DNA of 64,000 nucleotides from Amanita rubescens (lineage: Eukaryota > Basidiomycota > Agaricomycetes > Agaricales > Amanitaceae): NCBI GenBank assembly GCA_015039365.1, contig WION01000038.1, positions 1 through 64,000 of the forward strand, given 5' to 3'. How positions within the stretch are numbered: the stretch's first letter is position 1; every line of letters starts with the position of its first letter. Shown here piece by piece: positions 22,922 to 34,320 of the stretch. Made by a program: the position numbers and the translations under genes. A model generated the notes under the pieces. That model was not told the DNA's origin. It searched no databases and worked only from the letters and a program-made list of their open reading frames with translations.

Positions 22922-24644
22922 TTGCTTGTACTGGCACGGATCCTAGTTAAGTGTGTATGGAACAGTGAATCATATATTTTTCCATCAAAATGGTGTTTAG
23001 AGGAAATAGAATGTCATTCAATAAGTACATGCAATACGGTTGCCGACAAGGACATGGTCAACCCTTAGCCTTGGTCTTCGACTTCATATCCTTTTTTGTC
23101 TGCCGGGGTCCTCGTTACTGGGCGTCACAAGGTGACCACGTCTATTTTAATGCTGCGGTGCGCCGCCGGTGGAATTCACTGTCGAGCTTGGTAATTTTTC
23201 ATCAAAACACATACTCGCATCATGTATTAGGCATTCAAATGTAGGCCATTTGGATCTATATCTTTTCATGAGCTAAAAAATCTAAACTTGGCTTTTTTGG
23301 TCCTCCAAGTCCATTTCAAGCCTGAGGGTGCGCAACCCTAAAACGTTACATATCCGATTGTTCTCGCAAAGGCTGCTAACGTCCGATTTTCTTTTTTCCT
23401 CCATCCCAGTAAATGGTGTTGTCAGTGCGTGGCTTGATTCTAATTATGAGATCAATAAGATGCCTAAGTCAATTAGCAGCCTGAAATTACACACGAATGA
23501 GCCTGAGGATCAATTAGACATAGTTTTCCAGTACGGTCACATCATCAGTGGATTCAGGGCAATATTATGAGGAAGATTACAAACCTTGCATATCGGAGCT
23601 GTTCTCGTGAATAGATCCATGCAAAATGGACAAATGCATGTACTGCCTGAGTCATACTGTTGTTTGCGGGTCCAAGATTGTTGCTTCCAGTGAATTTCTT
23701 GACCGGATCATCAAAACACCTACATGGAAGTAATGGTGTTGCAAGGAATCCAATATGAGGGATAGAACGACGCCTGGATGCTGACAGTGGCTCGAGTTCG
23801 CCATAAAACGTGTCCTTAAAGTTAAAGTAAAATGCCGGAGTAACCAGTCAATAGTAAGTTTAAGAGATAGACATTCAAAAACATACCGGGGATCCCCTTG
23901 ATGCCGCCTTCTTTGATAGATTTGTCAAACTCCTTCTTTATACCATCGCAATGATCGCATTGCCCGAGGAGCTTAAGCTCAGCCAGCAAGACGCCCCGAA
24001 CATCCGAAAGGGACATATATTCATCAAAAGGCTGAGTACATGTCCATATCGATTTTTCCCTTCAGGATATCTGTTGTGCAAACTTGAGGATGCCATGGCA
24101 CTGTGTAGATGGGGATCGAATAAACTTAATGACGTACGTATTACTATTAGAAGGGAACCCGTAGAATTCGTCAACCGCCCGAAGCTCGATATGTCAAGGG
24201 AGAATAGCCTTCATCCCGCACACCTACTGCCCGGAGCTGGTACAACCACTTGCTAGAGTCAGTGATAACTCGAAACACGCGTCGCCGTGGAGGAGATAGA
24301 ACGTGGGAAATTTCCTCCACGGTGTTCTAAACATTGCGCAGTGATTTCTGCAAATTGGGAGTTGTCTCTTTGGCGCTCTCTTTGCATTTCTCTTTACACT
24401 CTCTTTGGCCCCAGGGACGGCCAAAACCAAACGAGGAAGGATCTTGACATAAACCTAAGCGGACGGCGTAAATTCCCAATATACATATTCGGTTGCCAGC
24501 AGTAGAGAGCGTGACACCAGGAAGATCCAAGGGTTCCAGGACCCCAGGACTTGCTGTAGGAATGCGGATCAATGCCCATATGTTGACCATGTCCTTGTCG
24601 GCAACGGTAATGCAAGCAAATTTCCTTTCCCGACACCTGCAAAG
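22922..24644. other. Gene-poor stretch with possible gene fragments
   Basis: 23030-23062 and the reverse complement of 24582-24614 share about 33 bp (word gccgacaaggacatggtcaa), encoding VADKDMVN in one frame on each side. The minus strand at 24016-23890 encodes LKLLGQCDHCDGIKKEFDKS followed by a gtatgttt donor-like site, but I could not extend it into a consistent multi-exon gene. These look like relics of one or two genes. Confidence 0.3.
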
Positions 24645-25345
24645 TTTATTGCTTGACGAGGCATCTTGCTTCAGTCCGCTGGCAGCCGAAGACGTGCCGT
24701 AAATATAGGTAATACTAATAGAACATCATGCCCTTTGACTCGCCTTTCCTTTCCGTGCCTAAATCTTCCCCTGTCGCAGTGCCACTGTTCTTCCAGTCGT
24801 TTGGGCCGCCCATCCCATCCGGTTGTTTTCACTTCTGCGTTGGAGCGCGTTCCAGCACGTGTAAACCCGTGTTTGACGCCGACAGCGCTTGACCCAACCG
24901 CGCCGCTGCGGCTTGACACCAACTCTCGTTGCAACATCTCCTGTTACTTCATCTCTATACTTCCACCAATTCTGTTTCTAGTGACATTGACAAGATGGGC
25001 GTCAAATGTGGTCCTGACTGCTGACGCTGGGAGGCACAGAGGAATCATATGTGAGCTATCAACGCTGCTCCTAGATGTCAATGATGGCTTTGCTCACCGT
25101 GTGACTCGAATAGGCGGAGAAGTTTTACCTCATGCTACCCACCGTTTGCATTGTTGGGTTGCAAATCCGTCTGGTTCACGATACCCCTAGCAACCGTTCG
25201 TTGCGTTGAACGGTTGAATCATGAATGCCAGTGCAGGCATATATGCGCTCAGCGTATCGTATCAACCTGCCCACAACTCGTAGTACGTAGCCCATCCACC
25301 ACAGAACTAAAACATGACTTAAATAGAACTTCAAAGTCGTTCTAG
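24645..25345 (+). repeat. Dispersed repeat R, copy 2 (one block)
   Basis: Matches 39965-40585 in the same orientation and 11430-11900 in reverse over most of its length, including gacgtgccrtaaatat near the left and cgtagcccatccaycay near the right. The second block of R (present at 10975-11430 and 44729-45180) is absent here. Confidence 0.7.
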
Positions 25346-25597
25346 GTGTTGACTTGGAACATGCGGCATAGATGACAAGAGCAGTTCCTCTGGGTCAAAG
25401 AATGCGGCCCAGACGATGGGTAGTCCCGGAAGACGATGAACTGTGACTTTATTATGAAATAAAGCCTCGCGTGTTTTCCCCACGAACCTGTCCTTTATTT
25501 TCATCCAAGGCGTGCACCTCTTTGATTTTCCTCTTCCACGTTGAACCCGTACTTCCCCATATGTTGATGTGGAAAATGGGGCATCGTTGTGCTGGAA

Positions 25598-25672
25598 AGT
25601 CACGTGACTAAGTATAAACTAAGTATAAACTAAGTATAAACTAAGTATAAACTAAGTATAAACTAAGTATAC
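25598..25672. repeat. CACGTG palindrome plus 11-bp tandem array
   Basis: agtcacgtgact (25598-25609) is followed by about six units of actaagtataa. It is the sister site of 11985-12046; here the array is purely direct and only ends with the inverted word acttagtt. Confidence 0.85.
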
Positions 25673-27139
25673 ACTTAGTTGCGGCGGAGTTGCACAGCCC
25701 CCGCCGCGCCCGATTAGACCTCCGAGTGTGTGATACTAAAGTAGACAGGTTGGGTAAAACGGTTGGTTTTGTCTCGTTCGGTCCGTCTTCTCTCTAGCTG
25801 ACCGTCTTTGAATCTTCATATTCGTGGCATCCTGCCTCCAGCGATATTTGCCTCGGCATCAACACTATGATCTCGGGAGGAAGCCGCCATCAAGTTTAGG
25901 TCTGTCAAGGCCAAACATCCCCAGCTCTAATATGAATCAGGGATTCGTGGGATCCTCAACAGCGGTGTAGGTGTACCCTTCGTTCCCTGGTACGGTGCGG
26001 AATGAGACTATAACGCCATAATTCCGGACCTCTTAAGCCCATCACTCGAAGACCTTTTCAATTTTTGCAGCAGCAAATTCATCCTCAAGACCGCCTTATT
26101 ACTCATCAGCTGTTCATATACATTTTCTGATCCTCCATATATTCCTCAACTATCGACTGTAACTGGTAGGTTGTCGTGTGTGACTAATTCGGTCCATGCC
26201 TGACAGCGTAACTACAGCATCCTCATGTCTCAACGACGACCCCTCTGCCGTTCTCCCTCGGATACTGTCGGCAACGGTTCTCTCCGCCCTCGTGCTGCCT
26301 CCCAAATCGGCAGATCTCTTCCTTTTACCCAGACTCTAGCACCGTCGATTGCGACATCTGGCTGTAAACCTCTTACACGACGCCAGGGCCTCGCTATAGC
26401 TGAAAAACATGCTAATCTCATAAAGAGGACCTCAGGAAGAAGGAAAGGGATGAGAAGCGAGGAGGAGAAAGGAGAGATAATGAAGACATAGCTTACAGCC
26501 TTGACTCTTCGGGACATACTCAACAGTACTCTAGGCGACGCAAACTCACCGTAAACGAGTCCTCTCCCCTCAATGCCCAATAATTTATCACCAGCGATTG
26601 TATTACACCCCAATCCTCGACGTAGCCGACTTTTCCGTTCGTCTGGCGCCGAAGCAACGCCGCTTCAGCCAGCTGCAACAATTTCTTCATCTGTTTACCA
26701 TCCAATGGCGCGAAAGCTGTTTGGGAGGTATGGAATCGTGGTACTACGTGCTAATACAAGTTCTAATGAACAGAACTCGCTGTTTTCCCTCTCTCCTGCG
26801 CCTGAGGACCCTCTTCCACCCCACGGGTTCAAAGGAGGCGAAACTCCTTCGGAGAGGACTTGGAAGACGAAAAAAAGGGGGAGGAAGCCCGGAGGAAATG
26901 ATGAGGCAGGGGACGAGAAAATGATGCACCTCGGTAAGCATGCTTACCCGATCTTTTCCACCTATCTGACAAGGCTCTGGGCACCGTAGACTTTCCGGAA
27001 ACATCTCCTATCGCATCAACGTTCAAGAAACACTCTTATTGACCTTTCCACAACCTAATCCTCGTTGTAAACGACTCCATTCTTCGGGCGTCCTCGAAAT
27101 GCCGCTTCAGCCAGCTACAACGGTGGCTTCCGCACCCGG
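25673..27139. other. No firm gene; two weak ORFs and a partial duplication
   Basis: 26225-26491 on + encodes 88 aa from an ATG (basic, no motif). 26573-26989 on + is open for 138 codons and ends with an AT-hook-like word KKRGRKPG, but a plausible 46-nt intron inside it would change the frame. Words such as gccgcttcagccagct occur both near 26660 and 27102, suggesting a degenerate direct duplication. None of this is strong enough for a gene call. Confidence 0.25.
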
Positions 27140-27536
27140 TGTAACGAGCCGATTCCGGCTACGTTGGAACCGATCTCCGAAACCTTCCGAAGCTCCCCGA
27201 AGCACTCCGAGCCTATGCTCGATCCCGGAGGATGATCGTTTGTGTTCGGATGCACGCACAGGCCTCGGACTTGGTGCAGGATTCATCACATGGTCACCTC
27301 GTGCCTCCGTAGTATATATACCATTGTGTACGTAGTTGTAGTTAGCGAATTATCACCCCATTACTGCTCCGAGTTCGATTCCTTTCGTTCCCTTTGTTCC
27401 TCGGTGCTTCGGACACCTTCCACTCGTTCACCTTCGCATTCGGCACCCTCTCTGCCTCTGAGGCACCCCCAGGACTGACCTCCGAAGCCCCTTTGGCCGA
27501 ACGCATTTCCGCATCGGCCTTCTTCTGATCGTTTCA
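27140..27536 (+). repeat. 5' LTR of gag-only element
   Basis: 397 bp, tgtaac...gtttca, with a TATA-like tatatata at 27313-27320. Confidence 0.9.
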
Positions 27537-27538
27537 AC

Positions 27539-27556
27539 TGGAGCCCACCGCGAGGG
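27539..27556 (+). promoter_or_regulatory. Candidate primer-binding site
   Basis: tggagcccaccgcgaggg begins 2 nt after the LTR with the TGG expected from a tRNA 3' CCA end. The tRNA was not identified. The LTR contains no complementary copy, so self-priming is not supported here. Confidence 0.5.
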
Positions 27557-27922
27557 GCTCTTAGGTCAGTCCGTCGGTCATTCCTTTCACCCAACTGCTG
27601 CACAGAAAGCATCGGACAAGTTCTGGTGTCACTTGGAATCTGCTCCGAGCCACTCCAAGCACTCTGCCGGCCCTCCCATAGCTCAGAGACCATACCCCGC
27701 CGACCTTTCTTCAATTATACCCTCCCCGCTCTTTACACTGCAGTAGCCTTCACCATTCGGCCCCACAGCACCAGCACAGCAGCAGCCGAACAACGCCCAC
27801 ACGTTCCACTACTCCCGATCCAGCTCCGATCGATCAATAGCTTTCGTCCCTGAAGCCCCTTGCTTAATTCACCTCGCTTTCCATCAGAACAGCTCGCTTC
27901 GCTTCGGCCTGCCAGTAACATC

Positions 27923-29464
27923 ATGACCGAACCAAGCCGCCGCATGCCCATCCGAACGAACAAGGAGGCACCCTGCTTCCGAGGCACTGCCGCTGGTCTT
28001 GAGAGATACCTCGAAGATATCGAGATGATCTGCGAGGATAGACAACGCTCCGGAGATGCTGAACTGATCAAATGGGCTGTCTACTACACCGATGAGAAAT
28101 CTTCCGAGATCTGGAGAGCCGCTCGGGACACCCTATCGGATCCGAAAACCTGGGACATGTTTAAGAAAGCGATTTCCGAGATCTACCCCGAGGCACAGCC
28201 CGATCGCCGCCACACTATTGCAGCACTACACGCCATTTCCGGCCGCTTCTCAGCGCAAAATGTTGCATCGGAGACAGCCCTTGCTGAGTATCACAGGGAA
28301 TTTTCCGGAACAGCTCAATACCTCATCGGAAAGCACCGCATGACACGCCGTGAGGCAAGCATCATGTACATGTCCGCATTCCCTCCCGAGCTCCGACCCA
28401 ATATCACTACTCGGCTCACAATCAAGTACCCGGATGTCCACCCCGATGACGGCTATGATCTAAAGGACATGAATAGTGCCACGCAATTCATTATCAGCTC
28501 AAGGTCTGCTATAGCCTTGCTTGCCGCGACCACCCCACAAGCTCCGACGCTTCCGATGCCTCCGATGCCTATCCCTACTCCCCCTCCGAGCACAGCCTTC
28601 ACTCCGAGCACAGCTTCCACCCATCTCCTTAGCGGATGCATTTTCTGCGGAGATATCAATCATCGGACAGCCTGGTGCCATATCAGGGATGAATATGCAA
28701 GGCAAGGGAAGATCAAAATAGTCGACGGACGGATTCAATTTTTGGACGGCAACGAACCAAATGCATTCCAATACCGCCACTTCGGACAATGGTTCAAAGA
28801 ACGCATTGATGTATGGCTGCTGAGGTACACACAGCCAACCGCTCCGAAGCCATTTGTGTCCTCCAACTACTTCCTGGAAGCTCTAGACCACTCCGGAACG
28901 CATACCGCCGAGCCTGTCAATACTGAAGCACTGCAAAACGTACATACGACTCCGACGCACATACACATTAGCACCACAATCCCTAATCAATCCACGCTCC
29001 CTAATACCACCCCCTCCGAACCCTCTGAGCCCTCCAGACCCTCCGACGCTCCTACCACTACAACGCATGATATCGCCGAGACCTCCGAGGCTCCTGATGA
29101 CCCCACCACTGCTACGCCAATTTCTGCCACCCCGGAAACCCTCGGCGACCCCATCGCCGAAGTCTTTATCATTTCCGAGCCATCTGGCATCCCAACAGCT
29201 GCCATTCCGAGACCTGATTCTGCCGAAATTCCGACCGCCGCCTTGACCGCCTGCACAATTGAAGAAAGCGAGATGAGAAGAACCCACCCACCACTTCCCT
29301 TCTACTTCCTATCACCATCCGATCTCCCTGTCCTGACCAGGAGGTCAGTATTAAAAGTACCCAGGAGGTGTAACGAGCTGATTCCGGCTACGTTGGAACC
29401 GATCTCCGAAACCTTCCGAAGCTCCCCGAAGCACTCCGAGCCTATGCTCGATCCCGGAGGATGA
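27923..29464 (+). CDS. gag: Gag polyprotein of gag-only LTR element, 513 aa
   Basis: The frame is open from 27860 but the first ATG is at 27923 (MTEPSRRMP). The N-terminal 200 residues are helical and capsid-like (GLERYLEDIEMICED, TWDMFKKAISEIYPEA). A CX2CX4HX4C knuckle (CIFCGDINHRTAWC, 28637-28678) follows, then a long Pro/Thr/Ser-rich tail. Capsid plus one zinc knuckle is the standard plan of retrotransposon Gag, which packages element RNA into cytoplasmic particles. The last ~32 codons and the stop lie inside the 3' LTR, so the C-terminus is encoded by LTR sequence. There is no pol frame downstream. The frame is intact and still looks functional. Confidence 0.85.
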   Translation: MTEPSRRMPIRTNKEAPCFRGTAAGLERYLEDIEMICEDRQRSGDAELIKWAVYYTDEKSSEIWRAARDTLSDPKTWDMFKKAISEIYPEAQPDRRHTIAALHAISGRFSAQNVASETALAEYHREFSGTAQYLIGKHRMTRREASIMYMSAFPPELRPNITTRLTIKYPDVHPDDGYDLKDMNSATQFIISSRSAIALLAATTPQAPTLPMPPMPIPTPPPSTAFTPSTASTHLLSGCIFCGDINHRTAWCHIRDEYARQGKIKIVDGRIQFLDGNEPNAFQYRHFGQWFKERIDVWLLRYTQPTAPKPFVSSNYFLEALDHSGTHTAEPVNTEALQNVHTTPTHIHISTTIPNQSTLPNTTPSEPSEPSRPSDAPTTTTHDIAETSEAPDDPTTATPISATPETLGDPIAEVFIISEPSGIPTAAIPRPDSAEIPTAALTACTIEESEMRRTHPPLPFYFLSPSDLPVLTRRSVLKVPRRCNELIPATLEPISETFRSSPKHSEPMLDPGG

Positions 29465-29765
29465 TCGTTTGTGTTCGGATGCACGCACAGGCCTCGGACT
29501 TGGTGCAGGATTCATCACATGGTCACCTCGTGCCTCCGTAGTATATATACCATTGTGTACATAGTTGTAGTTAGCGAATTATCACCCCATTACTGCTCCG
29601 AGTTCGATTCCTTTCGTTCCCTTTGTTCCTCGGTGCTTCGGACACCTTCCACTCGTTCACCTTCGCATTCGGCACCCTCTCTGCCTCTGAGGCACCCCCA
29701 GGACTGACCTCCGAAGCCCCTTTGGCCGAACGCATTTCCGCATCGGCCTTCTTCTGATCGTTTCA
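29369..29765 (+). repeat. 3' LTR of gag-only element
   Basis: 397 bp; differs from the 5' LTR at about two positions by eye (one near the left end, one near 29562). Confidence 0.9.
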
Positions 29766-31396
29766 CCGGCCTTGCTATTCTTCCCCTGACCCATTTGGCT
29801 ACAAACGCGTCCGCACACTTGTTCAGTCCCTGCCTCCTCCCACCCCATTCTCAAAGCATCCTCCCCTCTGGCTGGCGTGTTTTTCTAAAACAGCGTCTCG
29901 GACCTGCCGCACAGAGTGGAAGCCCACTTGCCAAGTTTATCCCTCATTTTTCAGCATCCCGCCCGACGCGTCTAAACAAACCAAATATATTCCCACTCCT
30001 GATAGAGTAAGTCTCTTAAACACATTCGTATTTATTACGCTAGTCCTTATCATACCACGAAATTAGTTGTGTCAAAAAGTACCGCATCATGACCCTCAAC
30101 CTTTTCTCTCTATGCCAGAATTCCCCACACCTGCTGGTTCGCCCTGCAGCCAACGTTTTACGCATTGGTGGGTGCGCTTCACGAGTCACAGTGTCACATG
30201 TCACAAGGTGTTAACCAGACGCTCGCAGAAAAGTCAGTATCATCGGGCTTGGACTGCCTCAAGTATCCGGCTGCCGATGTTCGGTGGAGCATCATCCGCC
30301 TGTTCCGTTCTCCTGACCGCACAATCGAACTCTTAACTGGTTGAAGCAGTCGAGGCTACCGCTGATCTCATCGCGCATGCAAGGGAGGAAGAAGAGCAGG
30401 CAAGGGAGCGAGGAGATGGAAAGCTGACGAGTCCTAGGATGGATATGCAGGGTTCTCTTCCAGTGTCTTACCGGCCCGAGATGGATTGGAATTGCAACGA
30501 GAACAAAGACGAGAGAGATGAAGATGGGAGCAGAACTTCTCGTCGCTCACTTCCTCCATCCACTGTAGACTCCATTGCAATGTAGATTAACATCACTTGT
30601 AATCGGACTCCAGTTTTCCGGTTAGTCGTACTGATCAATAATACTCTGCCATCACGTTGAAACTGTGTGACAGATAGGCTGTGACCAATTTGACGAGTCT
30701 CTCGGACAACTGTTCGACAAGTTCTGAACTTGAAGCCAACTTGAAGCCCTCCCTCGGGCCCGGCGCAGCCTGGCGGCAGAAACCTCTGCTTCTCTCCTCG
30801 ACTTCCCATCATTCCCTTTCTATCCTCAAGACCACCACGCAGAAAGCACAGGAGTTAGACGTTACGTTGCTCCCAAAGGCTAGACTCTCGGGTCACCCTT
30901 TCTTGGCCGAACACTATGTGCACATAGTCTATTTTTTTCAATCTGAATAGCCCGTCTCGATGTTGGATCTAGTTTCATTGGTTGAGTTATTAGCAAGGTC
31001 ACAATCCTCTCGTCAGCTCTTTTGTGATAGACTCTAATCTGATATTTTTTCCGGATGTCATCTGCTCTCTCATTCTTTGTGGAAGTAAACGTTCTGCTTA
31101 CGAATTGGATGGTAGGTTAAGTATAGCATAAACGCCAGTATAGTAATTTCTCAATGTGAATTCAGCACGCTCTGGAGCCATTCATTTGGCGTGTTGTCGC
31201 CCGCCATCCTGATTTTTAGGAGGTGAAGTGAGAAGTCAGTGAAAAGACTCCTCCGAAGTTTGTCGAAGCGCATCAAAGGCGGCTATCGCAGAGCTCCGTT
31301 TCGCTCCCATGAGGTAGTGGAGGATCAGCCTGTCGCTCGACTCGCTCTCTTATTGTCCTTTCCTCTTTTTGCAGGATCTACTCATGCACCACTTGG
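29766..31396. other. No gene supported
   Basis: Contains the segment near 30800-30900 shared with the minus strand of 10543-10640. Other ORFs are short and without motifs. It is the right flank of the gag-only element's target region. Confidence 0.35.
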
Positions 31397-31400
31397 CCGG

Positions 31401-31726
31401 TGAAACAACGCAAGAGAGGCTGACTTGGGTGCAGCCTCCGAGATGCGATGCGGCCGATGAGTTCGGCAGCACCGAAAGGTGCTCGTCCGAGCTCGGTCGC
31501 ACTCGTTGGCTCTCAGAACGTAGATGCGAAGTGCGGGGAAGAAGAAGATGTATATCCGAACTAACTACGACATAATATATACTGTGTACCTCGTGTACTA
31601 TGTGCGCTACTCGGTCCGAGACGTATCCGATGCCGAGGTTGGGGGTCCGAGGTGTCGGAGGTCCGAGTCCGGATGTCGGAAGGGTTTCAGTATCGGTTCC
31701 AGCATAGCCGGAATCGATACGTTACA
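31401..31726 (-). repeat. Solo LTR related to the gag-only element
   Basis: Read on the minus strand it starts tgtaacgtatcgattccggc and ends gtttca, matching the start and end of the 27140 LTR (tgtaacgagccgattccggc...gtttca) with a diverged middle. It is flanked by ccgg on both sides (31397-31400 and 31727-31730), the same 4-bp duplication as the full element. A solo LTR arises by recombination between the two LTRs of an inserted element. Confidence 0.8.
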
Positions 31727-31869
31727 CCGGGCTTTTGGACTTCCTGCGCATGAACCAGATATATCCATCGGGATTTGTAAATTAAAAGGACAGCATTCTA
31801 CTAAAAAGGAGCAATTCTGGAAATTTCATCAACCATATTTCTACAGCTGTGCTTCAACGTCACCCCCGG

Positions 31870-32841
31870 TCAGTCGGAGTCCGAACCGGACTCATCCGTC
31901 GTTTGCGGCCTACAGCAATGTTTATGAAACATGTGATGTGTAGCGATGAGCCCACACGCGTCACACTTGACGAACAAGCCGAGGAATTGATCCTCGGTTA
32001 ACCCGGGCTTTTCCTTAAGCTCCAGCTGCCATAAATTCCACCAGTCGGTTCGGAGACACAAATCCATCCCTTCAAACCCAGGAGCAGGGAAGGGGGGGTC
32101 CAGCATACCTGCACGCGTTTCATCATGATCGATCCATGTTTTAAGGGATATCCTCTACATACCAACTGGAGCATATGTCCTCTTCAACTGCCCTACGGCT
32201 ATACCCTTCACCTCCCTTTCGGTGAAGACTTGTGGAGGGCAGGGCATACCTTTGCAATCCAGGCTCATGGTAAGTGCCAGATTGGTATAGAACCGAAAAC
32301 ATTACGAACTAACCTCTCAGGGGATAGGTCTTAAAAAAGACACCGTTCTTAGGGTATATCCTCTCTATTGGTACTGCATGAGGAAGGCGTCAGTTCTCGC
32401 TACGCTAAAGGACTTGTGAAATGAAGACCAACCCAATAACCGCACTGGTGCTTTGCGCATTCGGCGACATACTCTCCTCTGTAAGGACCATCTATAGCTA
32501 AGTAGACTGCTGCTTCCTTATACAGTGCTTTTTTACTGAAACGTTCCAACAAGGGGCATAGGCAACCTGGCCCAAGGTACTCGTGAGTTTGACGATATTG
32601 GCACAATCCGTCTGGCGGTACACGGGCTCCATTATTGATGGGCCTATGGAGACAATGCAAGTTCAGGAATCGCAGTAATCGTGGAAGTTATGGTTACTTG
32701 CCAATAATGCATGACTAAGTTCTGTTCCGCTGGATCATAGGACAAGACATGGTGAGTCGACTCATTGGTGACAGCATGCAGCAACTTTTGTCTGTAGGTT
32801 GGGATAGTTGAGAATGGTAACGGTCTGGGATTTCTGGACAT
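31870..32841 (-). CDS. Cysteine-rich hypothetical protein, five exons, 246 aa (paralogue B)
   Basis: Minus-strand exons 32841-32702, 32643-32429, 32373-32314, 32249-32163 and 32108-31870 join in frame from ATG to TGA. The first intron (32701-32644, gcaagt...ccatag) is a GC-AG intron; the others are GT-AG. The protein has CLCPLLERF, EYVAECAKHQCGYW and a C-terminal LFVKCDACGLIATHHMFHKH with a CX2C plus histidines that may bind zinc. I do not recognise the family. Its neighbour at 33192-34138 has the same exon plan and about half-identical sequence, so the pair is a tandem duplication. Short acidic C-terminus (DESGSDSD). Confidence 0.7.
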
Positions 32842-33191
32842 GTTGGGATAGATCGCAAGCTCAAGCGGGTCGGTGTCCAATTTCAGCACCAAGGGATGAT
32901 GTTGATGTCTCTGGCTAGGAATAGGCTCTTATATTTCGGTCGCCCAGTCATAATGAGTCACATTCGCGTCCCTGAACAATCTGTCTCCCACGCGGTTTGG
33001 GCGCATACCAAGGGCAGCAGCCGACCAACCCCGTAGTACACTCAATGAATATTTAAAAATATCGTTCTCTTTGTCTATTGAGGGATGTACTCTAGAGGGT
33101 CGTGATAATGGTAAGATTGTTAAAGTATGAATAAATGTGGAAAGTTATGAAGTTAGAAGGAATACTAAATATCCGGCCGATCAGTTTCAAG

Positions 33192-34138
33192 TTATAGCTC
33201 ACAACTATGGTCGTAGAACGACCGATGCACGACGATGAGCTTGCATACATCACACTGGACGAACAAGCCCAGGAATTCCTCTTCGGCTAGTCCAGGCCTA
33301 TGGAAACTACCAACTTTTGGGAATCTCCGCCAGTCAGTCAGCATCCGACGCCTCTTCAATGCAGGGAATGGTGGGTTGAGCAGACCTATTCCACAGTTGT
33401 CGTAATATTCACACTAGTAGGATTATAATCACATACTGGCTTCCGCATGTGTCCTCTTCAACGGCCTTGTGGTGTCCGCAGGCTCTACCTCCTGGGCGAA
33501 GACTTCTGTGAGGCAGGGCCCCTCAACATCAGCTCTCACCTCGTTCTTGGAAAAAACTACCGGAGGGCAAGGCATACTGACATCTTGCAATCCAGGTTCG
33601 TAAGTCAACATAGAATCAAAAACTTGGATACTGACCTCGCAGGGGATATGCCTTCCCCGGGACTCTTCGCCTAGGATATATGCGCTCTAACGGTACTGAG
33701 TGATATGCCAGAGCATTAGTGCTCGCTTCATCAAGGCGGGAAAATGGAGACAAACCCAAGTACCCGCAACGGTCGTCTGCACATTCGGCGACGTATTCTC
33801 CCGGGTAACCATTCACCGCCAGGTATATCGCTGCCTCCTTATGTGCTGTGAGCGGTTCTAGCAGCGGACATAGGCATCCTGGCCCAATGTATTGGTGGGT
33901 TTGACGATATAGACACAATTCGTCCGGGGGCACTCGCTTGCCGTCCGGCAGGACGGGCCTATCGAATAAATGCAAGGTTAGAGTTTATCACGGTGATTAT
34001 GATTACGTGCCAGTAATGCACAACTAAGCCCTGTTTGGCAGGGTCATAGGACGTTATGTGGCGATTCAACTTGATCACATGCAGCAACTTCTGGCAATAG
34101 GTTGATAATGACAGCGGCACGGGAACGCTAGGAATCAT
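33192..34138 (-). CDS. Cysteine-rich hypothetical protein, five exons, 243 aa (paralogue A)
   Basis: Minus-strand exons 34138-34011, 33958-33756, 33695-33636, 33583-33437 and 33385-33192 join in frame (243 aa, ATG to TAA). The phases are the same as in paralogue B at every junction, and exon 3 is 60 nt in both. Intron 1 (34010-33959) starts gcacgt and ends gatag, again needing a GC donor to keep frame. Conserved words are TYCQKLLH, SYDPAKQGLVVHYW, GPGCLCPLLE, YVAECADDRCGYL, LERIYPRR and a C-terminal LFVQCDVCKLIVVHRSFYDH. The cysteine/histidine pattern suggests a small metal-binding fold; the role is unknown. Divergence between the copies is well beyond recent duplication. Confidence 0.7.
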
Positions 34139-34320
34139 GGTAAGCTAAAGCGCTAAGCGATGAATGTCTGGGCAGGGATGGGAAAGGAATTGAAGGCTCT
34201 TATTTCCGTTGCCCGAGTCATAATGAGTCACTCCTGCCAGTGTCCCTGAACGTGACTCACATACCAGGGGCGATACAAAGGCAAAGCCTCTCTCAAGAAT
34301 CACTCGTTCTCGCACCTCCA

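Larger units (their letters stand above)
27140..29765 (+). mobile_element. Gag-only LTR retrotransposon (non-autonomous), 2626 bp
   Basis: Two 397-bp LTRs (27140-27536 and 29369-29765) begin tgtaac and end gtttca. They differ by eye at only two positions, so the insertion is young. The outer flanks carry the 4-bp word ccgg on both sides (27136-27139 and 29766-29769), read as target duplication. A primer-binding-site candidate (tggagcccaccgcgaggg) starts 2 nt inside and a purine tract (aggagg) precedes the 3' LTR. The only long ORF is a Gag protein; no protease, reverse transcriptase or integrase frame fits in the 1.8-kb interior. This is the layout described in plants as TR-GAG; it would need pol functions from another element. 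Confidence 0.85.

Noticed and set aside
23580..24016. Two-exon minus-strand gene around LKLLGQCDHCDGIKK
   Set aside because: The natural donor and acceptor do not give a continuous protein-like frame.
26573..26989. 138-aa ORF with AT-hook-like word
   Set aside because: A plausible intron inside it changes the frame, there is no homology, and it overlaps a degenerate duplication; kept only as a note.
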